A program made the position numbers and the translations under genes. Under the pieces are notes generated by a model. That model was not told the origin of the DNA. It searched no databases and worked only from the letters and a program-made list of their open reading frames with translations. 64,000 nt of DNA, from NCBI GenBank assembly GCA_039566865.1, contig CM076954.1:9742001-9806000 (forward strand). Direction: 5' to 3'. Shown here in pieces: positions 10,651 through 20,797 of this stretch. The DNA comes from Aurelia coerulea. Its lineage: Eukaryota; Cnidaria; Scyphozoa; Semaeostomeae; Ulmaridae. The number at the start of each line of letters is the position of its first letter. Position 1 is the stretch's first letter.

Positions 10651-11074
10651 CCACATTTCAAGATTTGTCATTTCCTTTGGTACAATTGGTTCATAGTTCT
10701 TTTCTTAATATTTTTAGTTTCTTTGCTTTAATTGGGGGGGGGGGGCTCTCTCTCGATTAATTTACCTACTTAGAGAGCTCCTCGCTAATCAATCTACACT
10801 ATTGTAAATCTACACTCATGTAAAGTCTTGCTTAGTTTGTAGTTTTATATTTAATGTTTTTAATTTAGTATTGTATTTATTTGTCATCTAATTGTGTAAA
10901 TCTGTATCTAGTGTGGATATTGATGATCATATGAAAACCAAACTGAAGCTGAAACTGAATCCTCCCACCATCACACTTCTGCTTCTCGGTTTTTGCTCTG
11001 ATAGTAAATATTGGGTCCAAATCGTTGGAGTAGCCATAATAGTAGCAACACTTTTACCATGCAATGCTTGTTTC
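10651..11074. other. No supported gene
   Basis: AT-rich sequence with a run of G at 10735-10745 followed by a short inverted pair around GAGAGCTCC. The repeated CTGAA words at 10940-10960 resemble the 3' end of a non-LTR element, but no coding tail is attached. Confidence 0.35.
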
Positions 11075-11480
11075 TTTGTTGGCTACCAAGAACATCTCAT
11101 CAGCCAATAATATGAAGGTCAATATCCACATCTCATCAAACGATATATCGATGACATTGTTGGTTGCCATGTCTCTGCCATTACGTCAACCGCAAAATAT
11201 CATTGATTTTGTTTGCAATTTGCACCCAACCCTCAAATCAACTTTTGAAGTCACAAAGACTCAACTGCCCTTCCTCAACATTCTGTCATCCAGATCTGAT
11301 GATTCCATCTTACTTCTATTTCATTATTAGGATACAGATGCTCAAAGTTTTCTCGACTACTCTTCATTACATCCAATCACGCCAAAAATTATATCCTCTT
11401 TTTCTCAGTTTCTCCTTTTCTGGGAGCGCCGTCCTAAGCATCCAGATTTTAGAGAGAAGGCAAAAGGAATGAGCACATCT
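11075..11480 (+). pseudogene. Penelope-like reverse transcriptase fragment
   Basis: Across frames the + strand reads IKRYIDDIVG, the catalytic block form (RYIDD) typical of Penelope-like RTs. Then come IIDFVCNLHPTLKSTFEVT and LPFLNILSS, then TDAQSFLDYSSLHP and FSQFLLFWERRPKHPDF. This is the order seen after the catalytic block in that family. At least two frame changes and one stop disrupt it. Neither the N-terminal RT half nor a GIY-YIG endonuclease is visible, so only about 130 codons remain. Confidence 0.6.
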
Positions 11481-11814
11481 TTCGTAAGCATATGATTATT
11501 GAGCAAAAAGTAATCAATGATCTTCTACTAAAATTTCTAAAGACAAGAAGCCGCGAAAAATCTTCATAAAAATATTATGGTAAAAGTGGCAGTATTCTCA
11601 ATTTAACACGTTTAATCATTCACTCAAAAACCCCGTGCAAAGACAAAAGGCTGTTACACGTGCCAAATCATATTTGGGTAACTTATCGAAGTCAACAGGA
11701 AATACTGATATGTGATTGGCTAGACTGTGAGTGTGACCGAAAATGGCTTGAGCCACTTTATTATGCTTAAATTCCCTTTAAGATTCAGTCGTTCTTATTT
11801 GGCAACAATATTTT

Positions 11815-11950
11815 CAGCCTGTGGACAGGCAGGCAGGCAGGCAGGCATAAAAAACAAAAACAAAAACAAAATGAGGGGAAGGGAAATCCTTCCTTTCCTC
11901 CCTTTCCTTTTTTTATAATTTTTGGAATTTTCTTGGCCTGTCCACAGGCT
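11815..11950. mobile_element. 136 bp MITE with 10 bp target duplication
   Basis: AGCCTGTGGACAGGC at the left is the exact complement of GCCTGTCCACAGGCT at the right. The 10 bp ACAATATTTT is directly repeated at 11805-11814 and 11951-11960. The interior holds a CAGG microsatellite and a purine-rich tract (AAAAACAAAAAC). Long duplications of 9-10 bp point to a Mutator-type mobiliser, but the family is not identifiable. Confidence 0.75.
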
Positions 11951-11960
11951 ACAATATTTT

Positions 11961-12619
11961 GTAGTATGGGGTTATTTTTACAAAATGATGCGAGCAGAGT
12001 TCGAAAAAATCCGTGAAGAAAAAACTCTCTTATTGGACATTGAGTTTGGCTAAGTTGCCCTTTTGATAATTAGTAATTTTCTTACGGTGGTTTTGCAACC
12101 ATCTTTCTTCAAAAATGTAGATATCTGTAAACGCAGCTGATAATGAGCTCATTTTCACTCAGCGGGTATGTTTTATGTTGTACTTAGTGCAATATAAATG
12201 TCATCAGAGTTTTGCATAAATTTTTCTGAACTTTTGTGTCTTAGGGATTACTTTTTTGGCCCACCCGATGTGTATTTATTAACTTTTGATTTAGCTATTT
12301 ATGAAGATTTTGCTGAAAGTATTTATGAATTAAAAGTTTGTAAGGGTAAAGGTCTTGATTAATGTGTCTTGAATGGAAAAAATATGCTTAGTTCTTGTGA
12401 AAAACTCTTACTCTTGCCTTTTTGGGATAAAGTGCCAGACGTATGACGTAATCATTTGCATTCATCCCATATTTCAATTTGATATTTCATTTTGAAACCA
12501 AACCATTTACTTCCATGCGAACAATCGAGACTCATTTAATCAATCCAATGAAGCACTTGTCTTCATTTGCCAATTCTGCTTTGGCGATATAGTGAGTAGG
12601 AGCTTTTCATTTACTGAAG
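11961..12619. other. No supported gene
   Basis: No convincing reading frame, terminal repeat or RNA gene is visible. The TTGGCCCACCCGATG at about 12256 resembles a transposon end, but no partner was found. Confidence 0.35.
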
Positions 12620-14345
12620 AATCAGCCTATTTCTTTTTATTTCATTTTCATTTTATTTAATTTCTTTTAAGGAGGGTTGCCCTTCAGCAGAAGCTGGTTT
12701 TCAAGGGGCCCTGCCCTCCGATAAAACAATAATTACAATCTAAAAAATGTAAATTAAAAAGTTGTTACTCATATTAAACTATAAAACCCTATTTACAATA
12801 TTCAAAACAAATGTACAATGATATTAAAAGAATTACAATTAAAAGAAAAAACCCCTGTTTTTAAACAGTTTTCTTCAAACTATATAGAGGATGCCTGCTT
12901 TGACTCGGCTGAGAGGTTATTCCACAGTTTTGCACCTCTATACGAGAAACATCTCTGGCCATTTGCAGCAGACCTTTTCATCGGTAATCTCAAGAGGGTC
13001 CCCGTATTACGAAGGCTATTTTAGGAGCATTGCGAATTGAGTGTGGTCCTAGAGGTATTGTGGAGCCAGCTCATTCAGGGACTTGAAGACCACTGTTTTA
13101 GATTCATCAGTAACCAGTTCGCCAACGGTCTCCCATCCCAGCCCTTCGATTAGAGGTCTGCTTGGGGCGTCAAAGCTGCTATTCGTAATAATCCTAGCAG
13201 CACGGTTTTGAAGTTTTTGCAAGTGACTAATTCCAATCAAACCGGCGCAGCCCCAAACAGAGCAACAGTATCGAAAATGCGGCTCCACAATACCTCTGTA
13301 TAGCGTTTGCAAAGTTTCTTTCGGAACAAAAGACTTCGCATGTTTCAAAAAACCAACTGCTCTAGAGACTTTGGTAGAGACTGCTTTGATTTGCTTTTTC
13401 CAATCCAAAGGGCAGTAAATAAGGTATTTTGTCTTTTTGCAACTTCGAGCTCATTATCGCGTATTTTCAATGTCAATTCTTTTTTTGACCTTTGAGAATG
13501 TTCTGTCTCTGCTTGGTGGAAATAAGCATGGAATGAGTTTTTGCAACATTCAAGGAAAGCTTGTTGCCTTGCAACCAAGTATCCAGTTTCTTGAGATCAC
13601 TGTTAATAGCGTTAATAGCCTCATTCAGCCTAGTCAAATCATGAGACTTGTAACACAAACTGGTATCATCAGCATACATGGACACGCTAGAATCTTGGAA
13701 AACCTGTGGGAGATCATTAATGTAGATGAGGAAGAGAAGAGGGCCAAGACACGAACCTTGTGGCACACCAACTTTTATGTCCCCAGTATTTGAATCAACG
13801 CCATTAACCCTACAAAACTGTTTATGGTTGGATAGGTAGGATTAAACCAAGCGAGCTCACGTTGCTGTACACCGTAAAGCTTGACCTTTTTGCAGAGAAT
13901 TTGTGATCTACAGTATCAAATGCCCTTTTGAGGTCAATGAACACTAGACCCACAAGCTTACCAAGATTCAAACCGCTGTACCAGTCGTCGTAACTTTAAG
14001 TAAGCATGTTACTGTTGAATGAAGGCGCAAAAAGCCGGATTGTCCAGATGAAAAATGGCCGTTATCATTCATATACCGGTACAGCTGGTTTGTTGCTAGT
14101 TTTTCAAAGAGCCTTGAGATGACGGGCAAGACTGATATTGGTCGGTAGTTAGACTTTTCAATCTTATCTCCATCTTTGAAAATTGGAGTAACTTTAGCTA
14201 CTTTCCATGAGTCGGGGAAACGACTTGTTTCAATGGATGAATTATACAAGAAAGCAAGCGGCAGCCCAAGCTTCGGAAAGTAGCTAGAGATGTTGTCATT
14301 CCCAAAGGTCTTCGTTGTCTTAGCCATGGCAAATGCCAAGGCCAA
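12620..14345 (-). mobile_element. CR1/L2/jockey-type LINE, 5'-truncated and broken
   Basis: Reading on the - strand, RT motifs appear in order. From 14345 come SRFPDSWKVAKVTPIFK, SNYRPISVLPVISRLFEKL and GHFSSGQSGF. From 13766 come PQGSCLGPLLFLIYINDLP and the catalytic SMYADDTS, then LSLNVAKTHSML. From 13408 comes the thumb and tail (LQKLQNRAARIITNSSFDA), ending about 12890 with FSYRGAKLWNNLS. Frameshifts near 13970-13770, 13470 and 13345 and at the tail make it a pseudogene, and motif A is degraded. The 3' end has a GGAGGG/CCCTCC hairpin (about 12673-12720) and an ATTTC/ATTTT-rich tail at 12625-12660. The endonuclease is missing. Confidence 0.85.
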
Positions 14346-14395
14346 GGCCTAAGTATGGATTTGGGAGAGAGCCTTATTGTGCCTGTTATTTCTAG

Positions 14396-14562
14396 GCTCC
14401 ACACATGTGACAGAAGAAGGTAAAACAGACGAAGAACTGTTAATGGGACATCTGTTTGGAAGCAAAAGGAATTTTCACCTTGTTATGCCAAAACGTAAAT
14501 TTGATGATGGTCAGCCATTGCAAGTTAGCTTCAATTTTAAAATCAGCAATGTGAATGAAATC
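14396..14562 (+). CDS. Candidate exon, Cys-loop receptor-like N-terminal segment
   Basis: A 167 bp exon-like block is bounded by an acceptor (GTGCCTGTTATTTCTAG before 14396) and a donor (GTAAGT from 14563). The frame reads THVTEEGKTDEELLMGHLF, then MPKRKFDD, then QPLQVSFNFKISNVNEI. A helix with an LF motif, then P...V.F...I..V.E, is the order at the start of the ligand-binding domain in pentameric ligand-gated channels. The intron after the I..V.E strand is also a usual site there. Not seen are the Cys loop, the transmembrane helices and neighbouring exons. If correct, the LINE 12620-14345 lies in its upstream intron. Homology is by pattern only; an old repeat-derived frame remains possible. 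Confidence 0.35.
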
Positions 14563-14814
14563 GTAAGTATTCTGCCACCTTTTGTTACTCCATATCTAAC
14601 CTATCTTTATGACTTTCATTCAGTCATAGAATGGAAACTGAAACTGATTTGCACTCCGTTTTACATTGCCTTTTAGGCATAGCTTGTTCTAAAAAGCTGC
14701 ACAAAGCCAAAACGCTTCTACCAACACAGATAAATAAGGGAATTCTCTTTACTTCATTTGTCTTTCCTCTGTCAATTCGTCTCGATGGCATTACATGAAG
14801 TTTGGATGTTAATT

Positions 14815-14945
14815 TTCGTACAATACCGCATACCGCGCTGTGAACGTTCGATACCGCAATAACGCAAGTTTTTTCCCGTCATTACCGCAATACCGCACAA
14901 AATTTACCCCCGATACTGCAATACCGCAAACCCCGAAGTACCTCT
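14815..14945. repeat. Degenerate ATACCGCA iterations
   Basis: The words ATACCGCA and AATACCGCA recur about eight times with irregular spacing (for example CAATACCGCATACCGC and TGCAATACCGCAAACCCC). It is too irregular for a simple microsatellite. It resembles subterminal binding-site repeats of DNA transposons, though no terminal repeat pair was found around it. Confidence 0.5.
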
Positions 14946-14947
14946 CT

Positions 14948-17255
14948 TTCATTTCATATTTTCATTTCATTTCATTTTAAATTATTTATACACAAAAACC
15001 CTTCAGCTTACAAACGCAATACTTAAATAAGAAAATAAATATCCTAATTACATTAATATAATCTATATACAGTTAAAGCAAAATTATGTACAGTAACCTA
15101 TCTAGTAGCAGCTGCTCTTCCAGGGCGTCGTGTTTTAGTTTGAGTTCAGCTCATATGATAACTTTTCAATTGTTTTTTGAATTTACTAAGTGTAGGGACC
15201 TCTCTGATATTGATGGGTATATTGTTCCAAGCTTTTACAGCCGAATAGTGAAAGCCTTTCTTGACATATTCAAGATTATTTCTTGGGATTTGTAGGTCCC
15301 TGCAATTCCTTGTTCTGTAGTTGGAATGCTGGGTCCTATGGTGGTATTTACCCCAAAGGCTTTCGGGACATTGCCTGTTGATTATTTTGCATGTCATAAC
15401 TGATCGATCAAAGTTTATTAGTTGTTCAACGGTCAACCAATTATTAGACCAATTGTCTTTTAGTCTGGCCTTATCAATAATCGAACGGGCTCTGTCCTGC
15501 AGACGTTGGAGGGTATTCAATTTTGATTTAGGAAGACTCCCCCAAATAACATTGGCGTATCGCAGATGGCTCTTTACAAGTGCACGGTACACATGGTCCA
15601 GCTGGGATTGGGAAATGAGATTTTTCAATTTTTTTAGTGACTTAAGACCGCCACTAACCTTCCCTTTCACTTTGTTGAATTGTTCATCCCAGTTTAGCCC
15701 TTCATCCACAATAACCCCCAGTGATTTGGTCTTCACCACACGCTTAATTTCTGAATTGTTAAGATTCAGTGGTTCTGAGATTTCAACCTTATTTGTCCTC
15801 CGTGGATGGCCAATGATCATGTATTCAGTTTTTTTCGGGTTGGCACTTAACTTGTTTATCCGCATCCATTCCGAGATGTTTCTTAATTCTTTGTGGGCAT
15901 TTGTAATTAGATCATCGACGTTACTAGATGTTAATGTAACATGTGTGTCATCTGCATACATACTAGCCCTAGAGAATTCTAAGCATTTTTCAAAGTCATT
16001 TAGGTAGATTATAAATAGGAGTGGTCCCAAGCAGGATCCTTGAGGTACACCACATGTTACCAATCTAGCCCCCGACTGTTGTCCATTAACTGAACAGAAT
16101 TGTTTTCTACCACTTAAGAAGGACGTGAACCATTCTCCTGAACTTGCCCTGATACCGAGTGCACCTAACTTTTTTATCAGTATTGTATGATCTACGGTAT
16201 CAAACGCCTTTTTTAAATCAAGAAATATGGCCAAATTGAGCTGTTTTTTATCCATATTGTCATACCAGCAATCAGTACCGTTTATCAGGGATGTTACAGT
16301 GGAATACAGTTTTCGAAATGCAGATTGATTTGGTGTCAACACTTTGTTAGTTATGAGATAATCAATGAGATGATCGTGAACTACTTTTTCCAACATCCTA
16401 GAAAAAACTGAGATGACCGAGATCGGCCTATAATTGTTTCCATCCCTTTTTGAACCTGCTTTAAAAATTGGTGTGACTCTTGCTAATTTCCAGATATCTG
16501 GGAAGACACCATACTTCAATGACGAGTTGAAAACCATGGTTAGTGGCTTCCAAATGAAGTCTGCTGCATCTTTAATTAGCATAGTGGAGATCTTGTCTGG
16601 GCCTGGTGCTTTGCCATTTTTCAGTTGCTTTATGGCGTTCAGCACATATGTTTCATCAATGGGTTCAAATGTCATTTTGTTCTGCTGAATGTTGATATGC
16701 TCGAGAGAATCATCATCAGGCCTAGACTCTAACTTGCTAGCAAGTTTCGGTCCTATGGTGGTAAAATGATGATTAAGTGCTTCAGCTATATCCTTTTCTT
16801 TAGTAATTGTTTTCCCCTCAACATCTAAGCTCGAAATTTCTGTTGAAGGAGCTGCTTTGTCTAGTACTTTATTAATAACCTGCCACATTCTTTTTGGATC
16901 TCCCTTGTTTTCTTCAATTAACCCAAGATAATGCTTAATGCGATTGTACTGCATCTCGAAATTTTTGTGTTACTTTGTTACGGAGATGCTTATATGTGTT
17001 CCACTTTTCAGGAGATGTTTTCGTCGCTTTCTTGGCTGCATCCCTCTCTTTCATTAGTTTCCTAATGTCTGGGGTTATCCAAGGAGTAGAAGTGTTACCT
17101 ACTCTCCTCTCTTTCAGGGGTGCATGGATATCTTAAGTCGACTCAAAGATCTCCTGAAAAGTGGTAGCCATATTATCAGGATTATCAGCATAAGAGCTTA
17201 GGATGGTTTCCCAATCTATCTGCTGCAAGTCGTTGCGAAACGATGCCCTGTCATA
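14948..17255 (-). mobile_element. CR1/L2/jockey-type LINE, 5'-truncated
   Basis: The element runs from an endonuclease-RT linker at about 17250 to a 3' end rich in ATTTC repeats at 14948-14985. Upstream of the long RT frame the - strand reads WETILSSYADNPDNMATTF, then a stop, then TPWITPDIRKLMKERDAAKK and RNKVTQKFRDAVQSH. A one-base shift then leads into the 15146-16954 frame. The 3' untranslated part carries AGCTGAAGGG about 40 bp before the repeat tail, as in the LINE ending near 62745. At 17255 it abuts a different, RTE-like LINE, so the 5' end is truncated within the endonuclease C-terminus. Confidence 0.88.
15146..16954 (-). CDS. LINE reverse transcriptase, long uninterrupted frame
   Basis: This 602-codon frame copies RNA into DNA at a nicked target in the LINE life cycle. 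RT blocks appear in order. Residues 108-121 are KQLKNGKAPGPDKI and 174-180 NYRPISV. Motif A is FLDLKKAFD at 244-252, PQGSCLGPLLF lies around 304-314, and the catalytic YADD is at 333-336. The thumb and C-terminal tail end in WNNIPINIREVPTLSKFKKQ. No stop or shift lies within it, but the first ATG is not a true start, because homologous sequence continues upstream in another frame. The endonuclease domain is lost, so this copy is incapable of autonomous movement. The same family recurs at 62745-64000 and, more distantly, at 33896-34713. Confidence 0.9.
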   Translation of the reverse strand: MQYNRIKHYLGLIEENKGDPKRMWQVINKVLDKAAPSTEISSLDVEGKTITKEKDIAEALNHHFTTIGPKLASKLESRPDDDSLEHINIQQNKMTFEPIDETYVLNAIKQLKNGKAPGPDKISTMLIKDAADFIWKPLTMVFNSSLKYGVFPDIWKLARVTPIFKAGSKRDGNNYRPISVISVFSRMLEKVVHDHLIDYLITNKVLTPNQSAFRKLYSTVTSLINGTDCWYDNMDKKQLNLAIFLDLKKAFDTVDHTILIKKLGALGIRASSGEWFTSFLSGRKQFCSVNGQQSGARLVTCGVPQGSCLGPLLFIIYLNDFEKCLEFSRASMYADDTHVTLTSSNVDDLITNAHKELRNISEWMRINKLSANPKKTEYMIIGHPRRTNKVEISEPLNLNNSEIKRVVKTKSLGVIVDEGLNWDEQFNKVKGKVSGGLKSLKKLKNLISQSQLDHVYRALVKSHLRYANVIWGSLPKSKLNTLQRLQDRARSIIDKARLKDNWSNNWLTVEQLINFDRSVMTCKIINRQCPESLWGKYHHRTQHSNYRTRNCRDLQIPRNNLEYVKKGFHYSAVKAWNNIPINIREVPTLSKFKKQLKSYHMS

Positions 17256-17523
17256 ATTGCTCAGACTTCGAGTCTTTGAATGCAATAATCATTTCAACAG
17301 CTATTTGATCAACTCCAGCAGCTTTTCCTCGTTTCATTCTGCTGATTGCATGCTCGATTTCACTGTGTAGGATTGGTGGTCCGTCCATGTTTTTTCTTAT
17401 TTCAATCTGCACTCCTCTTTTCTCATCATCATACAATTCACTTATGTATTCCTCCCATCTATGGAGTATTTTGTCTTCATCCATAATGATGTTGCCATCC
17501 GTCTATGGAACGCCATTTGCACA

Positions 17524-17908
17524 AAAATGACATAATATAGGATTATGTTACATAAACCTATATTATGTGCACATAAACTAGGATTATGTTACATAAACCT
17601 ATATTATGTCGACATAAACTAGGATTATGTACATAAACCTATATTATGTCGACATAATATAGGTTTATGTACATAATCCTAGTTTATGTCGACATAATAT
17701 AGGTTTATGTAACATAATCCTAGTTTATGTGCACATAATATGGGTTATTGGGACATAAACCTATATTATGTAGTGATAACCTATATTATGTGCACATAAT
17801 ATAGGTTTATGTACATAATCCTAGTTTATGTCGACATAATATAGGTTTATGTACATAATCCTAGTTTATGTCGACATAATATGGGTTAGAGCACATAATG
17901 ATAGTTAA
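17524..17908. repeat. Left array of 17-base CATAA-N7-TTATG dyads
   Basis: About 18 units follow the pattern CATAA-seven bases-TTATG, alternating two core types (ACCTATA and ACTAGGA or their complements). They are joined by short linkers, mostly TCGA, TGCA or TA. Around the GTCGAC near 17650 the order of units inverts, so the array is also one larger palindrome. Three units are degenerate (near 17740, 17775 and 17880). Confidence 0.9.
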
Positions 17909-18131
17909 AGGTGTGACTTTGTTTTGGAACAATACATCTATCACTCTCAGGCGGCCAGGACTATTCAATTGGGGGAGAGAATAGAATTATGACACTGGGA
18001 CTCGTTATGTGTCCCAAATGGTATATCACAGGAACTGAATGTGCAATTCGGGAGCCTTTCATCTCTTTCCCTTTGGTGAAACTGGCTTTATACACGATGT
18101 ATGCACATTTCGATTTTTATTACAAAGTGAC

Positions 18132-18467
18132 ATGGCTGAGGACGCAGAGAGCTACGACGATTTTGTGCTTCCATCCAATTTTAATGATTTAGTAGCAGCT
18201 GCTCGATCAAATGTCGATACACTGAGACATTTGCATTATCCTGCCAAGAACGACAGAAAGCGCAAACGAGGAGGGAAGAAGCCAGGACCAAATGCATGTA
18301 TCACCTTCCATCTGGTGCCAGCCTTCCAACGAATAGCCTTCCAACGAACTATCCCCCAATTGAATAGTCCTGGCCGCCAGAGAGTGATAGATGTATTGTT
18401 CCAAAACAAAGTCACACCTTTAACTATCATTATGTGCTCTAACCTATATTATGCCGACATAAACTAG
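18132..18467 (+). CDS. Small frame in the foldback core, possible captured exon
   Basis: From the ATG at 18132 the frame reads MAEDAESYDDFVLPSNFND, then RHLHYPAKNDRKRKRGGKKP, with acidic N-terminal and strongly basic middle parts. It runs on into the inner inverted repeat, so the last 40 or so codons are terminal-repeat sequence, not conserved protein. The unique part is about 70 codons. The basic stretch KNDRKRKRGGKK resembles a nuclear-localisation or DNA-contact region. I do not recognise a family. It may be the first exon of a host or transposase gene captured between the arms, or a chance frame. Confidence 0.3.
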   Translation: MAEDAESYDDFVLPSNFNDLVAAARSNVDTLRHLHYPAKNDRKRKRGGKKPGPNACITFHLVPAFQRIAFQRTIPQLNSPGRQRVIDVLFQNKVTPLTIIMCSNLYYADIN

Positions 18468-18590
18468 GATTATGTACATAAACCTTTATTATGTGCACAT
18501 AAACACATAAACTAGGATTATGTACATAATCCTAGTTTATGTGCACATAATATAGGTTTATGTAACATAATCCTATATTATGTCATTTTG
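18440..18590. repeat. Right array of 17-base CATAA-N7-TTATG dyads
   Basis: About eight units of the same dyad as in the left arm of the element (for example CATAAACTAGGATTATG and CATAATATAGGTTTATG), with linkers GTA, GTGCA and GTAA. The array is less than half as long as the left one, so the two arms are unequal. Confidence 0.85.
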
Positions 18591-19610
18591 TGCAAATGGC
18601 GTTCCATATCCGTCCCTTTAATACATCCGCTAGAAGTGCATTGTTTAGGTTTTGATAAATGTTTTACTTTTTCATGCATGAGCTGCGGGTTCTTCTGTGA
18701 TAACAATTCTATTCATTCGCATTTCTCATTAAACCATTTCTCTTTTGCTTCTATATACTTTTTCAGTATCACTTGATCTTTTTCTTTATATTTTTGCGGG
18801 TCTTGATATTGTTTCGCTACTCTTCTGTCGTCCGCGAGGTCCAAAATTTCTGTTGTCATCCATTTCTGTTTAGATTTTTTTTCTTTTTTAGGAATGATTT
18901 CTTTAGCAGATTCTGTTATTATTTCACTAATTTGTTGCTAATGAACATTTAAATCTTCTTCGAATCTGTTCCTAACTACTACACTGTAATTTTCTTGAAT
19001 CTCTCTGTTGTTAGCTAATATTTCAAATTGATATCTTGGCATCATCTTGCCCTTTTCCAATCTCTTTAATGTCATTTTCATCCAGAGAGCTAAGGGAGAA
19101 TTATCGCTGCCTCATTTTGCTCCTGGATAACATTTAACCCCCTTGACAGCATTTCTATACCGTTTATTTATCATGACAATCAATTTGATTCTTCACATTT
19201 TCTCCTGGGCTCTTCCAGGTCCATAATCGCCTTGGATGCTGCTGAAACCAAGTATTCAATATCATTGTATTACTCTCTCTCTTCGCACCATTCGATCCAT
19301 TTGTCACCTCTTTCATTCCTCTCACACCCAGCCCATGTGATCCTACAATATCTTCATATTTTCCTTTACGAACCTTAGCATCAAGGTTGTCCATAATAAT
19401 TACGACTTCCTGTGAATTACATTGTTTTTTCGTTTGGTCTAATTGCTCATAAAAATATTAAATTTCCTGTTCTGAACAGTCTGTTGTTGGTGCATAAATT
19501 TGTACGATACATGTATTGAAAGGTCTTCCTTGTATCTTTGCTACTAAAGTTTATCTGATATTGCCCAGTAACCAATTAATGCTGCAGTTACTTTTCTGCT
19601 TAAAAGTAAA

Positions 19611-19930
19611 GGGCATATGTCATGAAGCTGATTGGTTCATGCAATGCAATCCTCTCTATTGTTCATTACAAAGCACAGGATCGAGGCTGAATTTTCATTG
19701 CAATAAAAATTCATGAAACAGAAATAAAAAGTCATGGAACAATGGAATTCCACTCCAAACTTGTTTGTTGTATTAACCAATTGCTAACGTGACATTGAGA
19801 GGCTTCGCCTAAATGGTCGGATCTTGCAACAACATCGATTTGAAAATAAGGAAACGCCCTAAGACTGGGCAAATCAAGATAAACATGTTCATTAACTCTT
19901 TCTGAAAGCTAAAATTAAATATAGCGACTA
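19611..19930. other. No supported gene
   Basis: Possible decayed 5' part of the RTE-like LINE near 19611-19680. Nothing recognisable follows up to the inverted pair that starts at 19931. Confidence 0.35.
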
Positions 19931-20600
19931 TAGACCAGAGGCTGGAGGGGGAGCATGGTCACCAAGAGAGGGAATTTATGGGACATACTTGTTCTAGATC
20001 ACATTTTTGTGTAGATTACGAATCCGGGTGTTGATCGGGCGGTTGAGGAGGCTTTTCAGAGATACAGGGGGGCAAAGGCCAAAATAAGCCATAGAGATTA
20101 ACATCAAGAATATGAAAGTCTAAGAGGAGCAGAGTTCACAGAGTAGCCTTTTTAGATCAAGTTTGTCCATAGATTTTGAATATTAATGCTGGTTGGGTGG
20201 TCGAAGTGGTTTTTTCCAAGATTAGGGGGGCCTAAGACCTAAAAGCTACACGGACACTAATATAGATACAAGGGAAATGAAATTGAGTTGGTATTTCATG
20301 GGAGCATCTGATTTACATGTGTTCTATGTGTAGATTAAGAATCTAAACCTTGATTAGGAGGTTAGGGGGCTTTTCCGAGATATAGGGGGGAGGGGAAGGC
20401 CTAAAAAAATTCCTCATACACTAAATATTTAGACTATGAAAACGCAAGAGTAGGTTTTTTTTCAAAAAGAGAATCTGATTTACACATATTATTCGCATAG
20501 ATTACGAAACTTACGAAACCCACATAGATTAATCGAGAGGTCAGGGGGCTTTCCGAGATACAGGGAGGTGAAAGTTCAAGGTTTTACTAAGGAAGTTAGT
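19931..20600. repeat. Degenerate ~160 bp repeats in the left arm
   Basis: Four related blocks follow one another at about 160 bp spacing. Each contains a variant of AGATTACGAATC, a GGTTAG/GGTTGAG-GGGGCTTTT core and CGAGATACAGGGGGG. Matching inverted blocks occupy 24270-24900 in the right arm. Such subterminal repeats are common as transposase-binding regions in long-TIR elements; that role is inferred. Confidence 0.6.
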
Positions 20601-20797
20601 TGAGTGAGTTAGTCCTCTAAGTTAGTTTGAGGTCCAGTTTGGGAAAATGGCCTAAAAGATAACTCTTTATCCTGCAAGAATTAGTACATGTAAGTCAAAC
20701 TCTGTCTTTGGCTGCAAAAACTTTGCTTTGATTATGCTATTCGATGCATGATGTGCTGCTGAAGTGGCAATATATACAAATTTTATCTATAATACAC

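Larger units (their letters stand above)
17504..18608. mobile_element. Foldback-type element with dyad-array arms
   Basis: The outer ends TATGGAACGCCATTTGCACA and its complement (TGTGCAAATGGCGTTCCATA) bound a 1,105 bp element. It is flanked by the direct repeat TCCGTC (17498-17503 and 18609-18614; 7 bp ATCCGTC if the end is set one base inward). Inward from each end come an array of 17-base dyads and then an inner inverted block of about 90 bp (17891-17981 against 18346-18442, with CCAGGACTATTCAATTGGGG). A core of about 365 bp carries a short frame. The arrays differ in length (about 370 bp left, 150 bp right). No transposase is visible. A 6-7 bp duplication would fit Dada-type transposases among others; the family is unresolved. 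Confidence 0.8.
17256..19610 (-). mobile_element. RTE-like LINE remnant split by a foldback element
   Basis: The - strand shows endonuclease then linker then start of RT. Around 19400-19600 are ALIGYWAISDKL and remnants of the endonuclease core. At 19164-19394 are MDNLDAKVRKGKYEDIVG and NTWFQQHPRRLWTWKSPG, a block typical of the RTE-type endonucleases often annotated as craniofacial development protein 2-like. Around 18650-19100 are ILDLADDRRVAKQYQD and AKEKWFNEKCE. At 17251-17484 are ILHRWEEYISELYDDE and ISRMKRGKAAGVDQI, the RT entry. Stops and shifts are frequent. The element 17504-18608 interrupts it between linker and RT. The catalytic RT blocks are absent, cut at 17255. Confidence 0.75.

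Noticed and set aside
15321..16007. 228-codon + strand frame
   Set aside because: It lies opposite the reverse transcriptase frame 15146-16954 and has no domain of its own.
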